Below, piece by piece: positions 1 to 12,333 of a stretch of 64,000 bases of DNA; the stretch's first letter is position 1; the number at the start of each line of letters is the position of its first letter. Origin of the DNA: Anaeramoeba ignava (lineage: Eukaryota; Metamonada; Anaeramoebidae); assembly GCA_028826165.1 (NCBI GenBank), contig JAPDFW010000068.1, positions 259,001 to 323,000 on the forward strand, in the 5' to 3' direction. The position numbers and the translations under genes were made by a program. Below the pieces are notes generated by a model that saw only the letters and a list, made by a program, of their open reading frames with translations, was not told the origin of the DNA and searched no databases.

Positions 1-234
1 AGAATAAGAATAAGAATAAGAATAAGAATAAGAATAAGAATAAGAATAAGAATAAGAATAAGAATAAGAATAAGAATAAGAATAAGAATAAGAATAAAAA
101 TAAAAATAAGAATAAGAATAAGAATAAGAATAAGAATAAGAATAAGAATAAGAATAAGAATAAGAATAAGAATAAGAATAAGAATAAGAATAAGAATAAG
201 AATAAGAATAAGAATAAGAATAAGAATAAGAAGA
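1..234. repeat. (AATAAG)n hexanucleotide array
   Basis: An almost perfect AATAAG repeat with a few AATAAA variants near 96-108. It is in frame with the downstream transposase-like ORF and would encode alternating Asn and Lys. It is followed by a (CATCATAAAAAA)n His/Lys block and a long AAAATAATG/AAAATAATC tract (300-840). Confidence 0.9.
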
Positions 235-3200
235 CGAAAAAACATCATAAAAAACATCATAAAAAACATCATAAAAAACATCATCACAAGGATTCACAAA
301 ATGATGAAAATAATGAAAATAATGAAAATAATGAAAATAATCAAAATAATGAAAATGATGAAAATAATCAAAATAATCAAAATAATCAAAATAATGAAAA
401 TAATCAAAACAATGAAAACAATGAAAATAATGAAAATAATGAAAATAATGAAAATAATGAAAATAATCAAAATAATGAAAACAATGAAAATAATGAAAAT
501 GATGAAAATAATCAAAATAATGAAAATAATGAAAATAATGAAAATAATGAAAATAATGAAAATAATCAAAATAATCAAAATAATGAAAATAATGAAAATG
601 ATCAAAATAATCAAAATAATCAAAATAATGAAAATAATGAAAATAATGAAAATAATGAAAATAATCAAAATAATGAAAATAATGAAAATAATCAAAACAA
701 TGAAAATAATCAAAACAATGAAAATAATCAAAACAATGAAAATAATCAAAACAATGAAAATGATGAAAATAATGAAAATAATGAAAATAATGAAAATAAT
801 GAAAATAATGAAAATAATCAAAATAATGAAAATAATGATAAAAGGGTTGAAAAAAACAGTTTGAATTGTTCCAATCAAAATTATGATTTCAATCTCATTC
901 AAAATCCACCTAAAACTCAAGAAATGAAGGATGAAAAACCAAAAGTGTATTTGATTTTGGCCCATGATACTGGTTTTGCTCATAGAAACAATAGATCTTC
1001 AAATGCATGTGGGGCTTTCATCGAAAAGAATACAAAGTTCAACTACATATGCCATCTTGAAAGTTCATCTACTACAAAAACGATCAAATCTCAAGGACTA
1101 GAAAATGTTATAATTCCAAATGGAGTGAAAGCTGTAGAAAATAATTTTTCGATCATAGCAACAATCCACGACCAAAAAACTTGTATGGAAATCACAAAAA
1201 AATTGCCACATGTGATGCATTTGCTCGATCCTTGGCATGTGACAAGAAGTATAAGAAGAAGAATTGCAAAAATAATCACAAGATTCTTAGCACAACAAAG
1301 AAAAAGAGAAGAAACAGAAAAAGTAGGAAAACTAACACAAAAAGAAAGAGAAGAGCTCAAAAAAGAAAAAGATAAATATTTGAATGGAGAGGTTCTATTA
1401 TTTCTCATTTTTTGAGATGTATCAAAAGTTGTCATGGAGATATTCCAATTCTCCTTAAAAATTGGTTCATTTATTTCATTCATTCAAATGGAAATCATGA
1501 ATTCTGCGTGAAATTCAATGAAAAATATTCAAAAGATCCTAATAATAGCACGCCTCCTTGCACTGTTAAGAAAAAAATCAATACAAATCAGGATTTTGAA
1601 TTACTTAAACTCATTCTATCTGATGTGCCCATTCTACAAAAATTGATATATTGTCGATATGATCTATCTACAAGCCATTGTGAGTCTTTTTTTAGTGTGC
1701 TGAACCTTTATCGATCAAAACTTACACATTCAGGAAATTACCCTCTTTTGTATAAATTAGCTTCCTTAGATTGGAATTATAATAGAACTAGGCAAAAAAG
1801 TGATTTGGAAAAGGAACAAGAACGTCAAAATGAAAATAATCAAAACAATGAAAATAATGAAAATAATGAAAATAATGAAAATAATCAAAATAATGAAAAT
1901 AATGAAAATAATCAAAACAATGAAAATAATGAAAATGATGAAAATAATGAAAATAATCAAAACAATGAAAATAATAAAAATAATGAAAATAATGAAAATA
2001 ATCAAAACAATGAAAACAATGAAAATAATAAAAATAATGAAAATAATGAAAATAATCAAAATAATGAAAATAATGAAAATAATCAAAATAATGAAAATCA
2101 AGTAAAATATAAAGTGGAAATAGAATTTGGAGAAGAAATTTCACAATATCACGAATCTCAAAATGAAGATGAAGATGAAGATGAAGATGAAGATGAAGAT
2201 GAAGATGAAGATGAAGATGAAGAATCTTTTTCAAACAAAAACAAGAAAAACAGAAGAAAAAAAAAGGATATGAACTGGCAAAAAATTCTCCTTCATCAAT
2301 CTCTCCCAGAAATCTTTCAAATTGATGAACCTTCGAATCAAAAAGAGGTGGAAAAATCAAATTTTAATTCCAATTCTCCAAAAGAAAAAAAAAAAAGAAC
2401 AAAGAAGAGAAGAAATTGTAAATCGGAAACCAAATTGAAACCAAAAAGACCAAAAACAAAAACAAAAACAAAAAAAAGAGAAACTCAAAGTAATGGCAAA
2501 AAAAAAAAGGAACCAATTACAAAAATTAGGTCAAAAATGAATCCTCGTTTAATTGATTTTGCCAATGAAAAAAAGAGAAACCGAACAAGAAGAGAAGTTT
2601 TTCCACTCCAAAAAATGCTTCAAAATTATCCATATCAAGAAGAAATAAGGAGGAATCGGTCGGAGATAGATGATTTTTTGAATCATTTGATTAATGAGCC
2701 AACACCCATTCAACTCACTTATGAAATTCATGAAGCTTGGTGGGAAAGGTGGGATATAAACGGATGGCTTGAATTTGAGGATATTTCTATTGTCCTGAGA
2801 TTTTTATTTCAGGATCAATACCATTTAGATCCCGATTGGACTAAATTGATTCTCGATCCTACTATGAGAAAATTTTCAGCTGGATACCGAAATCTCCAAG
2901 AATTTGAAAACCAACAGGCAGAAGATAGAAAGAATTTTGACCAATTTTTAGAGAAAACACAACAAACACTACCAAATCTGATTGAGTACTTCCAAAATTT
3001 TCAATCCAATAATCCACACTTGAATAAATTGAAAGCTTTTTCTAATTGGCTATCCTCAATAGATCTAAGAAATGATTTGGCCCAAAATGAACAAATCAGG
3101 ATTTTTGAAACAGAATCAAAAAGAATGGATGGAAAAGAGAAGTTTTTGAAAACATGGAGGAATGCAAAAGAATTCTGAGATTTGATCAAGATAAAAATAA

Positions 3201-3678
3201 GAGCCCAGTTCCTTTAATTTGGTGGTATGTGAATCATTATGTCTGTTTTATAGTTGATCATAATAAGAATCAAATTTTACAATTTAACAGTTTTCCTCAA
3301 TGTTGGAAAGAGGAAGTTGCCAATTTCGGTGAGAGAATCACCTTTTTTATGGAAGGAGTTACTAATAGAAAATTTGAAAGGATTGTTTTGGATACCACAA
3401 ACCTTCAAATTGACCGAGCCCAATGTGGGATTTTCGTTCTTCTCTTTCTTTGGTTAGTTTTGACATGGGGAATGCCAATTGAAAAATGTCTTCAGGTGAT
3501 GAATCATTGGTTAGCATTGCGATTCAGATTGATGATACTAGTCCAAATTTTGAACAAAAAAAAAATTCCCATTTATCTTAAACCACAAAATCAAATTGAA
3601 ACTCTCATGGCAAATCATCCATGGGGAAAAAAGAGAGTATCATTTTTTCTGAAACCCCAATCAACAATTACATATTGA
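1..3678 (+). pseudogene. Decayed transposase / Ulp1-like protease ORF, 5' end outside window
   Basis: The reading frame is already open at base 3, running through (Asn-Lys)n, His/Lys and Asn-Asn-Glu tracts to a stop at 1415. It has a DPWH motif followed by a basic stretch near 1228-1262. The frame then shifts near 1375-1385 into an ORF ending at 3178. There an EWRG..SHF block, a W.....H..N.H block and a STSHCESFF...LDWNYNR block look like the C-terminal half of an RNase H-fold transposase. An Asn/Glu linker (1830-2100), an Asp/Glu run (2165-2222) and a Lys-rich region follow. A second shift near 3136-3178 leads to 3154-3678, which carries the end of a Ulp1/C48-like cysteine protease: His in NHY (3235), Asn where Asp is usual in FNS, Gln six residues before the Cys of QCGIF (3424). 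Family knowledge: several eukaryotic DNA transposon families pair transposases with Ulp1 proteases. Two frame breaks suggest it is inactive. The exact superfamily is not assigned. Confidence 0.6.
1..3678 (+). mobile_element. Remnant of a Ulp1-bearing DNA transposon
   Basis: The call rests on the transposase-like and Ulp1-like blocks lying in one broken coding unit. I found no terminal inverted repeat or target-site duplication. The left end is outside the window, and the right end is not marked by a recognisable repeat after 3678. Confidence 0.45.
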
Positions 3679-3912
3679 ATCACGCAATTCCAAAATTTAT
3701 CACTTTCTTTCTTCTTTTTTCTTTGCTTTTTCTTTTTTTTCTTTTTCTTTTCTTGATTTTTTCAAACGAGAAATTCAAAAAAAATGCCAAAAAAATACAC
3801 AAATTTTTGATGGAATTTAATAAAAAGAAGAAAAGATTCCAAAAGAAAAGAAGAACAGGAAAAACTTTTTTTTTTTTTTATTTAAAAAACTGACACGTGT
3901 TAAAAAAAAAAA

Positions 3913-5371
3913 TCAAAAATTCGAAAAAAAATTTTTTTGGGAGAAGGCTTTAAGAAATTTATCCAACATAACAATTTCTCGATCTAAACTTTCATCTCCA
4001 ATTTCTTTCATTTCTTTCAAAAAATATTCTTTAAATTGACGAATTTTTGTTTTTGATTCTTCATCAACTGTTTCTTTATCTAAAATTTGATGAACAAAGG
4101 AAACATAACGGATTAAAAGAATTCCTTTTCTTGCCATTAAATCTTGGAAATGGTCATTTTCATCATTCTTTTCCAAAATATCCAAAAAATTGATTGTTTG
4201 AGAATCAACAAATTCTTGACCCTTTGTGTCTTTATAAGAAGTAATAAGTTTAAAAGGAATTCCATCAGAAACCGAACTTGCGAGTTTGAGAATAATCACA
4301 CCACCTTCAGTTTCGTTTTTCATTTCTATCCCCAGGCATGACAGTCGAGATATCAATAAGATTGTCTTCAGATTTGATAAAGAGTATCTTCATGATCAGG
4401 GAGAACCATAAACATTCAGTATTTGTACACCTTCGGTTTTGATTTTCAAATCAAATGCAATGGGAGTAACAATAAAATCAAATTCCTTCTCCATTTTCCT
4501 TCGGAATTCAGACGCAGAATTGACACTCAAATAATTAGCTCCTTTTGTTTTTGTGATTGCGTTGCAAAGCTCAGTATTGAAATCTACTCCAATTCCAACA
4601 AGTGTGATATAGATGTCTTGTTGAGAGTATTTTTTGGATAAACCTAGTAAACCTGTGGATGAAAACTCTCCTGTGTTTGGATGCGCATCGGTCAAGAAAA
4701 TCACTCGATTTTGGAAAAGATCTTTTTTCGTCTTCATTTGCTTCAGATTGTCTTGAATAAGAGCAACTCCCTCTCTGAATCCCAGCGACATATCGGTTCC
4801 TCCTCTTGGTTTCAACTTGTCAATTTTTTGATACAACTTTTTTTTATTGATTGATTTCCATTCTTGAGATTTTTGGATCAAATCAGTTTCGTTATCAAAA
4901 ACAATCATTCCAAAATGATCATCAGGCTTCAACTGAGCAGTTAATCCTTTTCAAAAAGCGCGTTTTGCAATTTCCAGTTTGTCAAGCGAACGTTCAAGTT
5001 CGTTTCTTGATCATTTTTGGATCGTCTTTCGTCTGATTGAATAAATGAAGATCCCATTGATCCAGAAATATCAAGTACAATCACAATATTCAATTTGGGT
5101 CTTCCAAGTGTTTTTGATTCTTCTCCATCGTACTTGGATGTTACTAGCACTGCTGCATAATATTCTTTCTCGTTTGACTTTTTGAGGGTTCTTTGTAATT
5201 GCGCATTTTGTTGATATTGTTAAAATGTTTTCACTTGATTTTCCACTTATTGGAAAATAATATTCATTTATTAATCCATTAAATGTAATTGAAGATTTAG
5301 GTGGTAAATATGAATATGAAAAGATTTGAACGGAAATTTGTTATATCAATTGCTCCTCCAAATGATTCCAT
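3913..5371 (-). pseudogene. VIT/VWA-domain protein, interrupted by frameshifts
   Basis: An ATG at 5369-5371 starts a short Gly-rich head. In another frame follows a block with LPPKSSITFNGL and NEYYFPISGK, typical of the VIT region next to VWA domains in protists. The VWA domain follows, with the MIDAS motif DISGSMG (about 5065-5085), KPDDHFG, a GGTDMSLG motif near 4790-4800 and FLTDAHPN near 4675-4695. The C-terminal segment (3913-4356) has no clear family. At least four frame changes are needed: near 5330, near 5220, at 4933-4943, and one or more between 4340 and 4398. A stop at 4396 lies in the main frame. The protein family is clear; the locus is either a pseudogene or poorly assembled. 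VWA/VIT proteins of this kind are cytosolic and bind ligands through a metal site. Confidence 0.7.
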
Positions 5372-5554
5372 TTTTATTTAAAGAAAAATAAAAATTAAAA
5401 AAATTCGAAAAAAAAATTTTTAAATTGAGAACTTTTAATTTAAAATCCTCTTTTTTATTTTGCCATTTTTTAAATTTTAATCTTAATAAATTATTATTTT
5501 TAATTTAATTTAATTTATTTTTGATTATTATTATTAAACTAAAATTGAATAAAA

Positions 5555-8290
5555 TTAAGCTCCAGGACCAACTCTTAAACCATAACCAAAAAGATAAGTA
5601 TTAGAAATATAATCAATTTCAGCACTTAATTTAAAAGAGATGAGTGGATGAAGCATTTGTTCAACAAGTGTTGAAATTTTTCCATTTGATGTAATTTGAC
5701 CACCAACTTTTATCTAAATTTTTCAATAAATTTTAAAAATCAATTTTTCAATCAATTTTTCAATAATTTTTTCAATAAATTTTTCAATAATTTTTTCAAT
5801 AATTTTTGAATAAATTTTAAAGTAAATTTTGAAATAAATTTTGAAGTAAATTTTGAAGTAAATTTTAAAGTAAATTTTAAAGTAAATTTAAAAGTAAATT
5901 TAAAAGTAAATTTTAAAGTAAATTTTAAAGTAAATTTTGAAGTAAATTTTAAAGTAAATTTAAAAGTAAATTTAAAAGTAATTTTAAAAGTAAAATTTAA
6001 ATAAATTTAAAAGTAAATTTACTAAAGTAAATTTTAAAATAAATTTAAAAACAAATTTAAAATAAATTTAAAAAGTAAATTTAAAAAGTAAATTTAAAAG
6101 TAAATTTAAAAAGTAAATTTAAAAATAAATTTAAAAAGTAAATTTAAAAGTAAATTTAAAATAAATTTAAAAAATTTAAAAGTAAATTTTAAAATAAATT
6201 TAAAAATAAATTTTTAAAAATAAATTTAAAAGTAAATTTAAAAGTAAATTTAAAAATAACCTTGAAAATAAATTTAAAAGTAAATTTTTGAAATAAATGA
6301 AAAAATAAATTTAAAAATAAATGAAAAAAATTAAATTTAAAAGTAAATTTAAAAGTAAATAAAAGTGCTAACCTTTAAAAGTAAATTTAAAAGTAAATTT
6401 AAAGTAAATTTAAAAGTAAATTTAAAGTAAATTTAATTCGTTAAAGTAAATTTAAAGTAAATTTAAAGTAAATTTAAAAGTAAATTTAAAAGTAAATTTT
6501 GAAATAGATTTTAAAATAAATTTTAAAGTAAATTTAAAAATAAATTTAAAAATAAATTTAAAAGTAAATTTAAAAGTAAATTTAAAAGTAAATTTAAAAG
6601 TAAATTTTAAAGTAAATTTAAAAGTAAATTTTGAAATAAATTTAAAATAAATTTTAAAATAAATTTAAAAAGTAAATTTTGAAATAAATTTTAAAATAAA
6701 TTTAAAATGCGCAATTTAAAAGTAAATTTTCAGGCCAAATTAAAAATAAAATTTAAAAATAAATTTTAAAGTAAATTTAAAAGTAAATTTTAAAATAAAT
6801 TTAAAAATAAATTAAAAGTAAATTTAAAAGTAAATTTTAAAATTTTTAAAGTAAATTTAAAAGTAAATTTTGAAATAAATTTAAAATAATTTTTTCAATA
6901 AATTTAAAAATAAATTTTGAAATGAATTTAAAAGTAAATTTAAAAGTAAATTTAAAAGTAAATTTAAAAGTAAATTTAAAGAGTAAATTTAAAAATAAAT
7001 TTTAAAAATAAATTTAAAAAGTAAAATTTAAAAGTAAATTTAAAAGTAAATTTAAAAGTAAATTTAAAAAGTAAATTTTAAAGTAAATTTAAAAGTAAAA
7101 TTTAAAAGTAAATTTAAAAGTAAAATTTTAAAGTAAATTTAAAAGTAAATTTAAAAGTAAATTTAAAAGTAAATTTAAAAGTAAATTTAAAAGTAAATTT
7201 AAAAGTAAATTTAAAAGTAAATTTTGTTTTGTATTTTTTGTTGTGAATAAAAAATTTTGTTGATTAATTTTTGTTAAAAGAATTAAAAACAAACCTGACG
7301 CAAAGAATATAGATAACCAGCACTCATAGCACTTAAACCATTTTCAATATTATAAATAAACTCAGCAGCCAAACCGACTCTAGGAGTAATTTTTTGGACA
7401 TAATGAAGAGAAAAATGTTTAACAGGAAAAGTAGAAAAACTAGAAGTAAAAATAAAATTATGGGTAAAATAACGACTTGCAAAAATAATAGATGAAGTTT
7501 TCATATTGTGATAATAAATAAATTCCATTCCAAGATTTAAACGAGGTGTCATTGCTTGAAGATAAGATAATCCAAATACTTTGTTTGATTTCAATTTCGA
7601 TTGAATCGTGAAATTTTCTCCATAATATTCTAAATCTGCTCCAAATGTATCTTGTGAATCTTCTTGTTTTTTTCCTGATATTTGTGTGTATAATGTTGTT
7701 AGAAATTTCCTTCCAAATTGTTGTATATATCTTGCATATGTTCCATCATTTTTTCTGTTTCCAATTAAAGCATACTTTTTAAATTTTAATTTTAATTTTA
7801 TAAATGAATTTTAATTTTAAATTTAATTTTGATTTTAATTTTAATTTTAATTTTAATTTAAATTTAATTTTAGTTTTAATTTTAATTTTAAATTTAATTT
7901 TAATTTTAATTTTAATTATAATTCTAATTTTAATTTTAATTTTAATTTTAAATTTAATTTTAAATTTAATTTTAATTTTGATTTTAATTTTATTAAAATA
8001 TAAAAATAACAAACTTTTTCTTGAACATAATTAGCACCAAAAGTATAAGAAGGTTCTTCACGTAAAGAACCCATTGATAAAGCATGAGTTAAACCAAAAG
8101 ATTGATTCATTTGTTGATTAACTTCAAGTCTAAAACCATCAAAAGTTTCAACATTAAGAATTTGAGTTGATTCTTTACAAAATTGTTCAAATTTTCCTGG
8201 ATTTGTTAATTTAAATGTGTTTTCTAATGGGATTTCAACTTTTGTTTCTTGACTTCTACTTTCTTTTGTTTTTTTAACTTGATTCCCCAT
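5555..8290 (-). CDS. TOM40: Tom40-like mitochondrial outer-membrane translocase pore
   Basis: Three exons: 8015-8290, 7295-7774 and 5555-5713. Both introns are phase 0 with GT..AG ends (GTTTGT donors), and the three exons join without a break into 304 residues, normal for Tom40. The N-terminal part has NPGKFEQFCKE and a DGFRLEVNQ...HALSMGS pattern, then YTFGANYV. Later strands include PRLNLGMEFIYYH and PRVGLAAEFIY, and the protein ends GYGLRVGPGA, as expected of the Porin_3 / Tom40 19-strand barrel. The protein imports precursors across the outer membrane of mitochondria or reduced mitochondrion-related organelles. Intron 1 (7775-8014) and intron 2 (5714-7294) are filled with simple repeats. 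VDAC is the alternative family, but the NPG start and spacing favour Tom40. Confidence 0.85.
5714..7294 (-). repeat. Satellite-filled intron 2 of the Tom40 gene
   Basis: About 1.5 kb of degenerate TAAATTTAAAAG units, with scattered variants such as TAAATTTTAAAG and TAAATTTTGAAA. The array is bounded by a CAG/GTTTGT donor at 7294 and a TTTAG acceptor at 5714. It holds no coding signal. Confidence 0.85.
7775..8014 (-). repeat. Intron 1 of the Tom40 gene, (AATTTT)n-type repeat
   Basis: A 240-bp intron made almost only of AATTTTA/AATTTTG units. Open frames on both strands within it are artefacts of the hexamer period. Confidence 0.8.
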
Positions 8291-8310
8291 TTTGTTTTTC
8301 TATTAAATAA

Positions 8311-8345
8311 AAATGAAAAAAATGAAAAAAAAAATGAAAAAAAAA
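8311..8345 (-). promoter_or_regulatory. TTTTTCATTTTTT element upstream of Tom40
   Basis: On the coding (minus) strand three TTTTTTCATTTTT-like elements lie 20-55 bases upstream of the ATG at 8290, next to an A/T tract junction. The same arrangement precedes most starts in the window. Function as initiator or core promoter is inferred. Confidence 0.4.
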
Positions 8346-10580
8346 TTTTTATTATTAATTTAATTTAATAATATATCATTCCACTTTTATATAAATATTA
8401 TTTAATTTAATTCTACAATATTATAATAAATAATTATAATTTAAAAAAAAAGATATAAATTTATTAAAATAATTTTAGAATTAGATAAATTTATTTCATT
8501 TTTTTATATTAATTTTAATTAATAATTTTATTATATTTTTATATAAATATTATTTAATTTTAATTTTATAATATTATAATAAATAATTATAATTTAAAAA
8601 AAAGAAATAAATTTATTAAAAATAATTTTTAGAATTAGATAAATTTATTTTCATTTTTGATATTAATTTTAATTAATAATATTATTATATTTTTTATATA
8701 AAATATTATTTAATTTTAATTCTATAATATTATAATAAATAATTATAATTTTAAAAAGATATAAATTTATTAAAATAATTTTAGAATTAGATAAATTTAT
8801 TTCATTTTTGTATTAATTTTTAATTAATAATTTTATTATATTTTTTTTATATAAATATTATTTAATTTAATTCTATAATATTATAATAAATAATTATAAT
8901 TTAAAAAAAAGAAATAAATTTATTAAAATAATTTTAGAATTAGATAAATTTATTTCATTTTTGATATTAATTTTAATTAATAATTTTATTATATTTTTAT
9001 GTAAATATTATTTAATTTAATTCCTATAATATTATAATAAATAATTATAATTTAAGAAAAAGATATAAATTTATTAAAAATAATTTTAGAATTAGATAAA
9101 TTTATTTCATTTTTGATATTAATTTTAATTAATAATATTATTATATTTTTATATAAATATTATTTTTAATTTAATTCTACAATAATATAATAAATAATTA
9201 TAATTTAAAAAGATATAAATTTATTAAAAATAATTTTAGAATTAGATAAATTTATTTCATTTTTATATTAATTTTAATTAATAATATCATTCCACTTTTT
9301 ATGTAAATATTATTTAATTTAATTCTATAATATTATAATAAATAATTATAATTTTAAAAAGAAATAAATTTATTAAAATAATTTTTAGAATTAGATAAAT
9401 TTTATTTCATTTTTGATATTAATTTTAATTAATAATATTATTATATTTTTATATAAATATTATTTAATTTAATTCTACAATATTATAATAAAATAATTAT
9501 AATTTTAAAAAGAAATAAATTTATTAAAATAATTTTAGAATTAGATAAATTTATTTCATTTTTGTATTAATTTTAATTAATAATTTTATTATATTTTTAT
9601 ATAAATATTATTTAATTTAATTCTACAATATTATAATAAATAATTATAATTTTAAAAAGAAATAAATTTATTAAAATAATTTTAGAATTAGATAAATTTA
9701 TTTCATTTTTGTATTAATTTTAATTAATAATATCATTCCATTTTTTTATATAAATATTGTTTTAATTTAATTCTACAATATTATAATAAATAATTATAAT
9801 TTTAAAAAGAAATAAATTTATTAAAAATAATTTTAGAATTAGATAAATTTATTTCATTTTTGATATTAATTTTTAATTAATAATATTATTATATTTTTTA
9901 TATAAATATTATTTAATTTAATTCTATAATATTATAATAAATAATTATAATTTTAAAAAGAAATAAATTTATTAAAATAATTTTTAGAATTAGATAAATT
10001 TTATTTCATTTTTGATATTAATTTTAATTAATAATTTTTATTATATTTTTATATAAATATTATTTTAATTTAATTTTATAATATTATAATAAATAATTAT
10101 AATTTTAAAAAGAAATAAATTTATTAAAATAATTTTAGAATTAGATAAATTTATTTCATTTTTGTATTAATTTTAATTAATAATATCATTCCATTTTTAT
10201 ATAAATATTGTTTAATTTTAATTCTACAATATTATAATAAATAATTATAATTTTAAAAAGAAATAAATTTATTAAAATAATTTTAGAATTAGATAAATTT
10301 ATTTCATTTTTGATATTAATTTTAATTAATAATTTTATTATATTTTTATATAAATATTGTTTAATTTAATTTTATATAATATTATAATAAATAATTATAA
10401 TTTTAAAAAGAAATAAATTTATTAAAATAATTTTAGAATTAGATAAATTTATTTCATTTTTGTATTAATTTTAATTAATAATATTATTCCACTTTTTATA
10501 TAAATATTATTTTAATTTAATTTTTATAATAATATAATAAATAATTATAATTTTAAAAAGAAATAAATTTATTAAAAATA
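8340..10580. repeat. Tandem satellite, about 150-bp unit, roughly 14 copies
   Basis: The marker TTTAGAATTAGATAAATTTA recurs near 8476, 8629, 8783, 8935, 9086, 9236, 9388, 9535, 9683, 9835, 9984, 10135, 10284 and 10434, a spacing of 147-154 bp. Each unit also has an AATTTAATTCTACAATATTATAATAAATAATTATAATTT-type segment and either a TTATTATATTTTTATATAA or an ATCATTCCACTTTT variant. The array fills the spacer between the divergent Tom40 and VPS24 genes. There is no coding signal. Confidence 0.9.
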
Positions 10581-10682
10581 AATGAGTAATTATTATAAAT
10601 TATTGATTAAACTTGATAAAAATAAAAATAAAAAGGAAAAACAAAAATCATTTTTTTCTCTTTTTTTTTAATTATTTTTATT

Positions 10683-11991
10683 ATGGGATTATTTGGTAAA
10701 AACAATTACCACCAAAAAAGAACAAGTTAAAGTATGGAGACAAGAATTAAGAAAAAACAACAAAGACAACTTCAAAGACAAATTTACTCATATTGATAGA
10801 GAAGAATTAAAAATTAAGAATGAAGCAAAAAGCTGCTGCAAAAAGAGGTGATAATGTTAGTGCAAAAATTCTTGCTACAGAACAGGGAGATTCAGAAAAG
10901 CAAAAAGATAGAGTTTGTTTTATTTTATTTTATTAAAATTAAAATTCATTTATTAAAATTAAAATTCATTTATAAAATTAAAATTAAAATTAAAATTAAA
11001 AATTAAAATTAAAATTAAAATTAAAAATTAAAAATTAAAATTAAAAATTAAAATTAAATTAAAATTAAAAATTAAAATTAAAATTAAAATTTAAAAATTA
11101 AAATTAAAAATTAAAATTAAAATTAAAATTCATTTTATAAAATTAAAATTAAAATTAAAATTAAAATTAAAATTAAAAATTAAAAATCAAAATTAAAATT
11201 TAAAATTCATTTATAAAATTAAAATTAAAAATTAAAATTAAAATTAAGAAATTAAAATTAAATTTAAAATTCATTTTTATAAAATTAAAATAAAAATTAA
11301 AATTAAAATTCATTTATAAAATTGGAAAAATAAAATTAAAATTCATTTATAAAATTAAAAATTAAAATTCATAATAGTTATACAGCAAAAGACAGAGATA
11401 AACAGCTTAATAATGACTATGCAAACAAACGTTGCAACTCAGAATATTATGGGAGCATTAAGAAATTCTGCAAAAGTTATGCAATACATGAATTCACTTG
11501 TGAGAACTCCAGAAATTTCACAAACAATGATGGTATTATCACGGGAAATGACAAAAAGTAATCAACAAAAATTTATCATTTTCATCCGTTTTGTTTTGTT
11601 GATTAATTTTCTCTTTCTTTCTTTTATTCTATTTCTTTTTTATAAGGCTGGAGCACTTGAAGAAATGGTTGAAGATACTTTCGAAACTTTAGATGGAGAT
11701 GAAATCTCAGATGAAGCTGATGATGAGGTTGACAAAGTTATGGTTCAGCTCACTCAGGGAACTCTTAAATCTTCCGATTCAACAAAAGGATTGTCTAATT
11801 TAGAAAAAAAAGTATTTTTTTCTCTTTAAAATTTGTTAATCCAAAAAGAAATTTTAATTTTTATTTTAATTTTTATTTTTATTTTTATTTTTTAATTAAT
11901 TTTTTAGCAATTGGAAGAACAAGAAGTTGAAAAACGTAAAAAACAAAAAGAAGAAGAAGATGCTTTACATGATCGTTTATCTGCTTTATAA
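10683..11991 (+). CDS. VPS24: ESCRT-III subunit VPS24/CHMP3
   Basis: Likely exons: 10683-10912, 11378-11557, 11647-11811 and 11908-11991. It begins MGLFGK, as CHMP3 does. It continues with EQVKVWRQELRKN, an AAAKRGDN...AKILATE helix, LVRTPEISQTM, SREMTK, then AGALEEMVEDTFETLD and an acidic middle. It ends EEDALHDRLSAL, a MIM1 motif that would bind Vps4 MIT domains. The role is membrane scission in endosomal sorting and cytokinesis, in a polymer with Snf7 and Vps2. The exons need about four one-base corrections: near 10705, at 10827-10832, near 11385, and at the 11553-11557 A run before the donor. Such an essential gene makes assembly indels plausible, but decay is not excluded. Intron 1 (10913-11377) carries an AAAATTCATTTATAAAATT-type repeat. 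Confidence 0.8.
10913..11377 (+). repeat. Repeat-filled intron 1 of VPS24
   Basis: AAAATTAAAATT runs punctuated by TTCATTTATAAAATT units. The same unit occurs in introns of eIF2-alpha (45481-46896) and of the RGS/MORN gene (52835-53158). Confidence 0.8.
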
Positions 11992-12333
11992 TTTTTCTTT
12001 TATATTTTTATTTTGAAATTTTTCACCTTTTTTTTTAATTGATTGATTGATTGAAATTTTTTTTTTTTTGCTTTTTTTGTTTTTATTTTTTTCAACTTTT
12101 CTTTTTCAAATTCAAAATGAAATCAAAATTGATTAAAAAGAAAGGAAGAATTTATTTTTGTTATTTTTATTTTAAAAAGGAAAAATTTGAAGAAAGAAAA
12201 GAAAGAAAAATTTTTTTTGTTCCATTTTTGTTTAAAATTGAAAAGAAATAAATTGTTTTTGAAACGAAAAAAAAACAAAGCAAAAATTTCACTAAAAAGA
12301 ATTTTGTGTTTTTGTTGTTTTTCTTCTTCTGAA
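11992..12333. other. Convergent 3' spacer, T/A-rich, no gene seen
   Basis: The spacer lies between the stop of VPS24 and the stop of the large minus-strand gene. It has T runs and a GATTGATTGATTG patch. Short open frames here are low-complexity Phe/Lys strings with no recognisable domain. Confidence 0.6.

Noticed and set aside
294-983. Long Phe/Ile open frame on the minus strand opposite the Asn/Glu tract
   Set aside because: It is the complement of an AAAATAATG repeat that is in frame with a transposase-like ORF on the plus strand, and has no complexity of its own.
7779-8034. Open frames of alternating Lys/Ile or Phe/Asn
   Set aside because: They lie in Tom40 intron 1 and reflect a hexamer repeat without stops.
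8340-10580. Possible CRISPR-like array because of regular spacing
   Set aside because: Units of about 150 bp are contiguous with no unique spacers, and the setting is eukaryotic.
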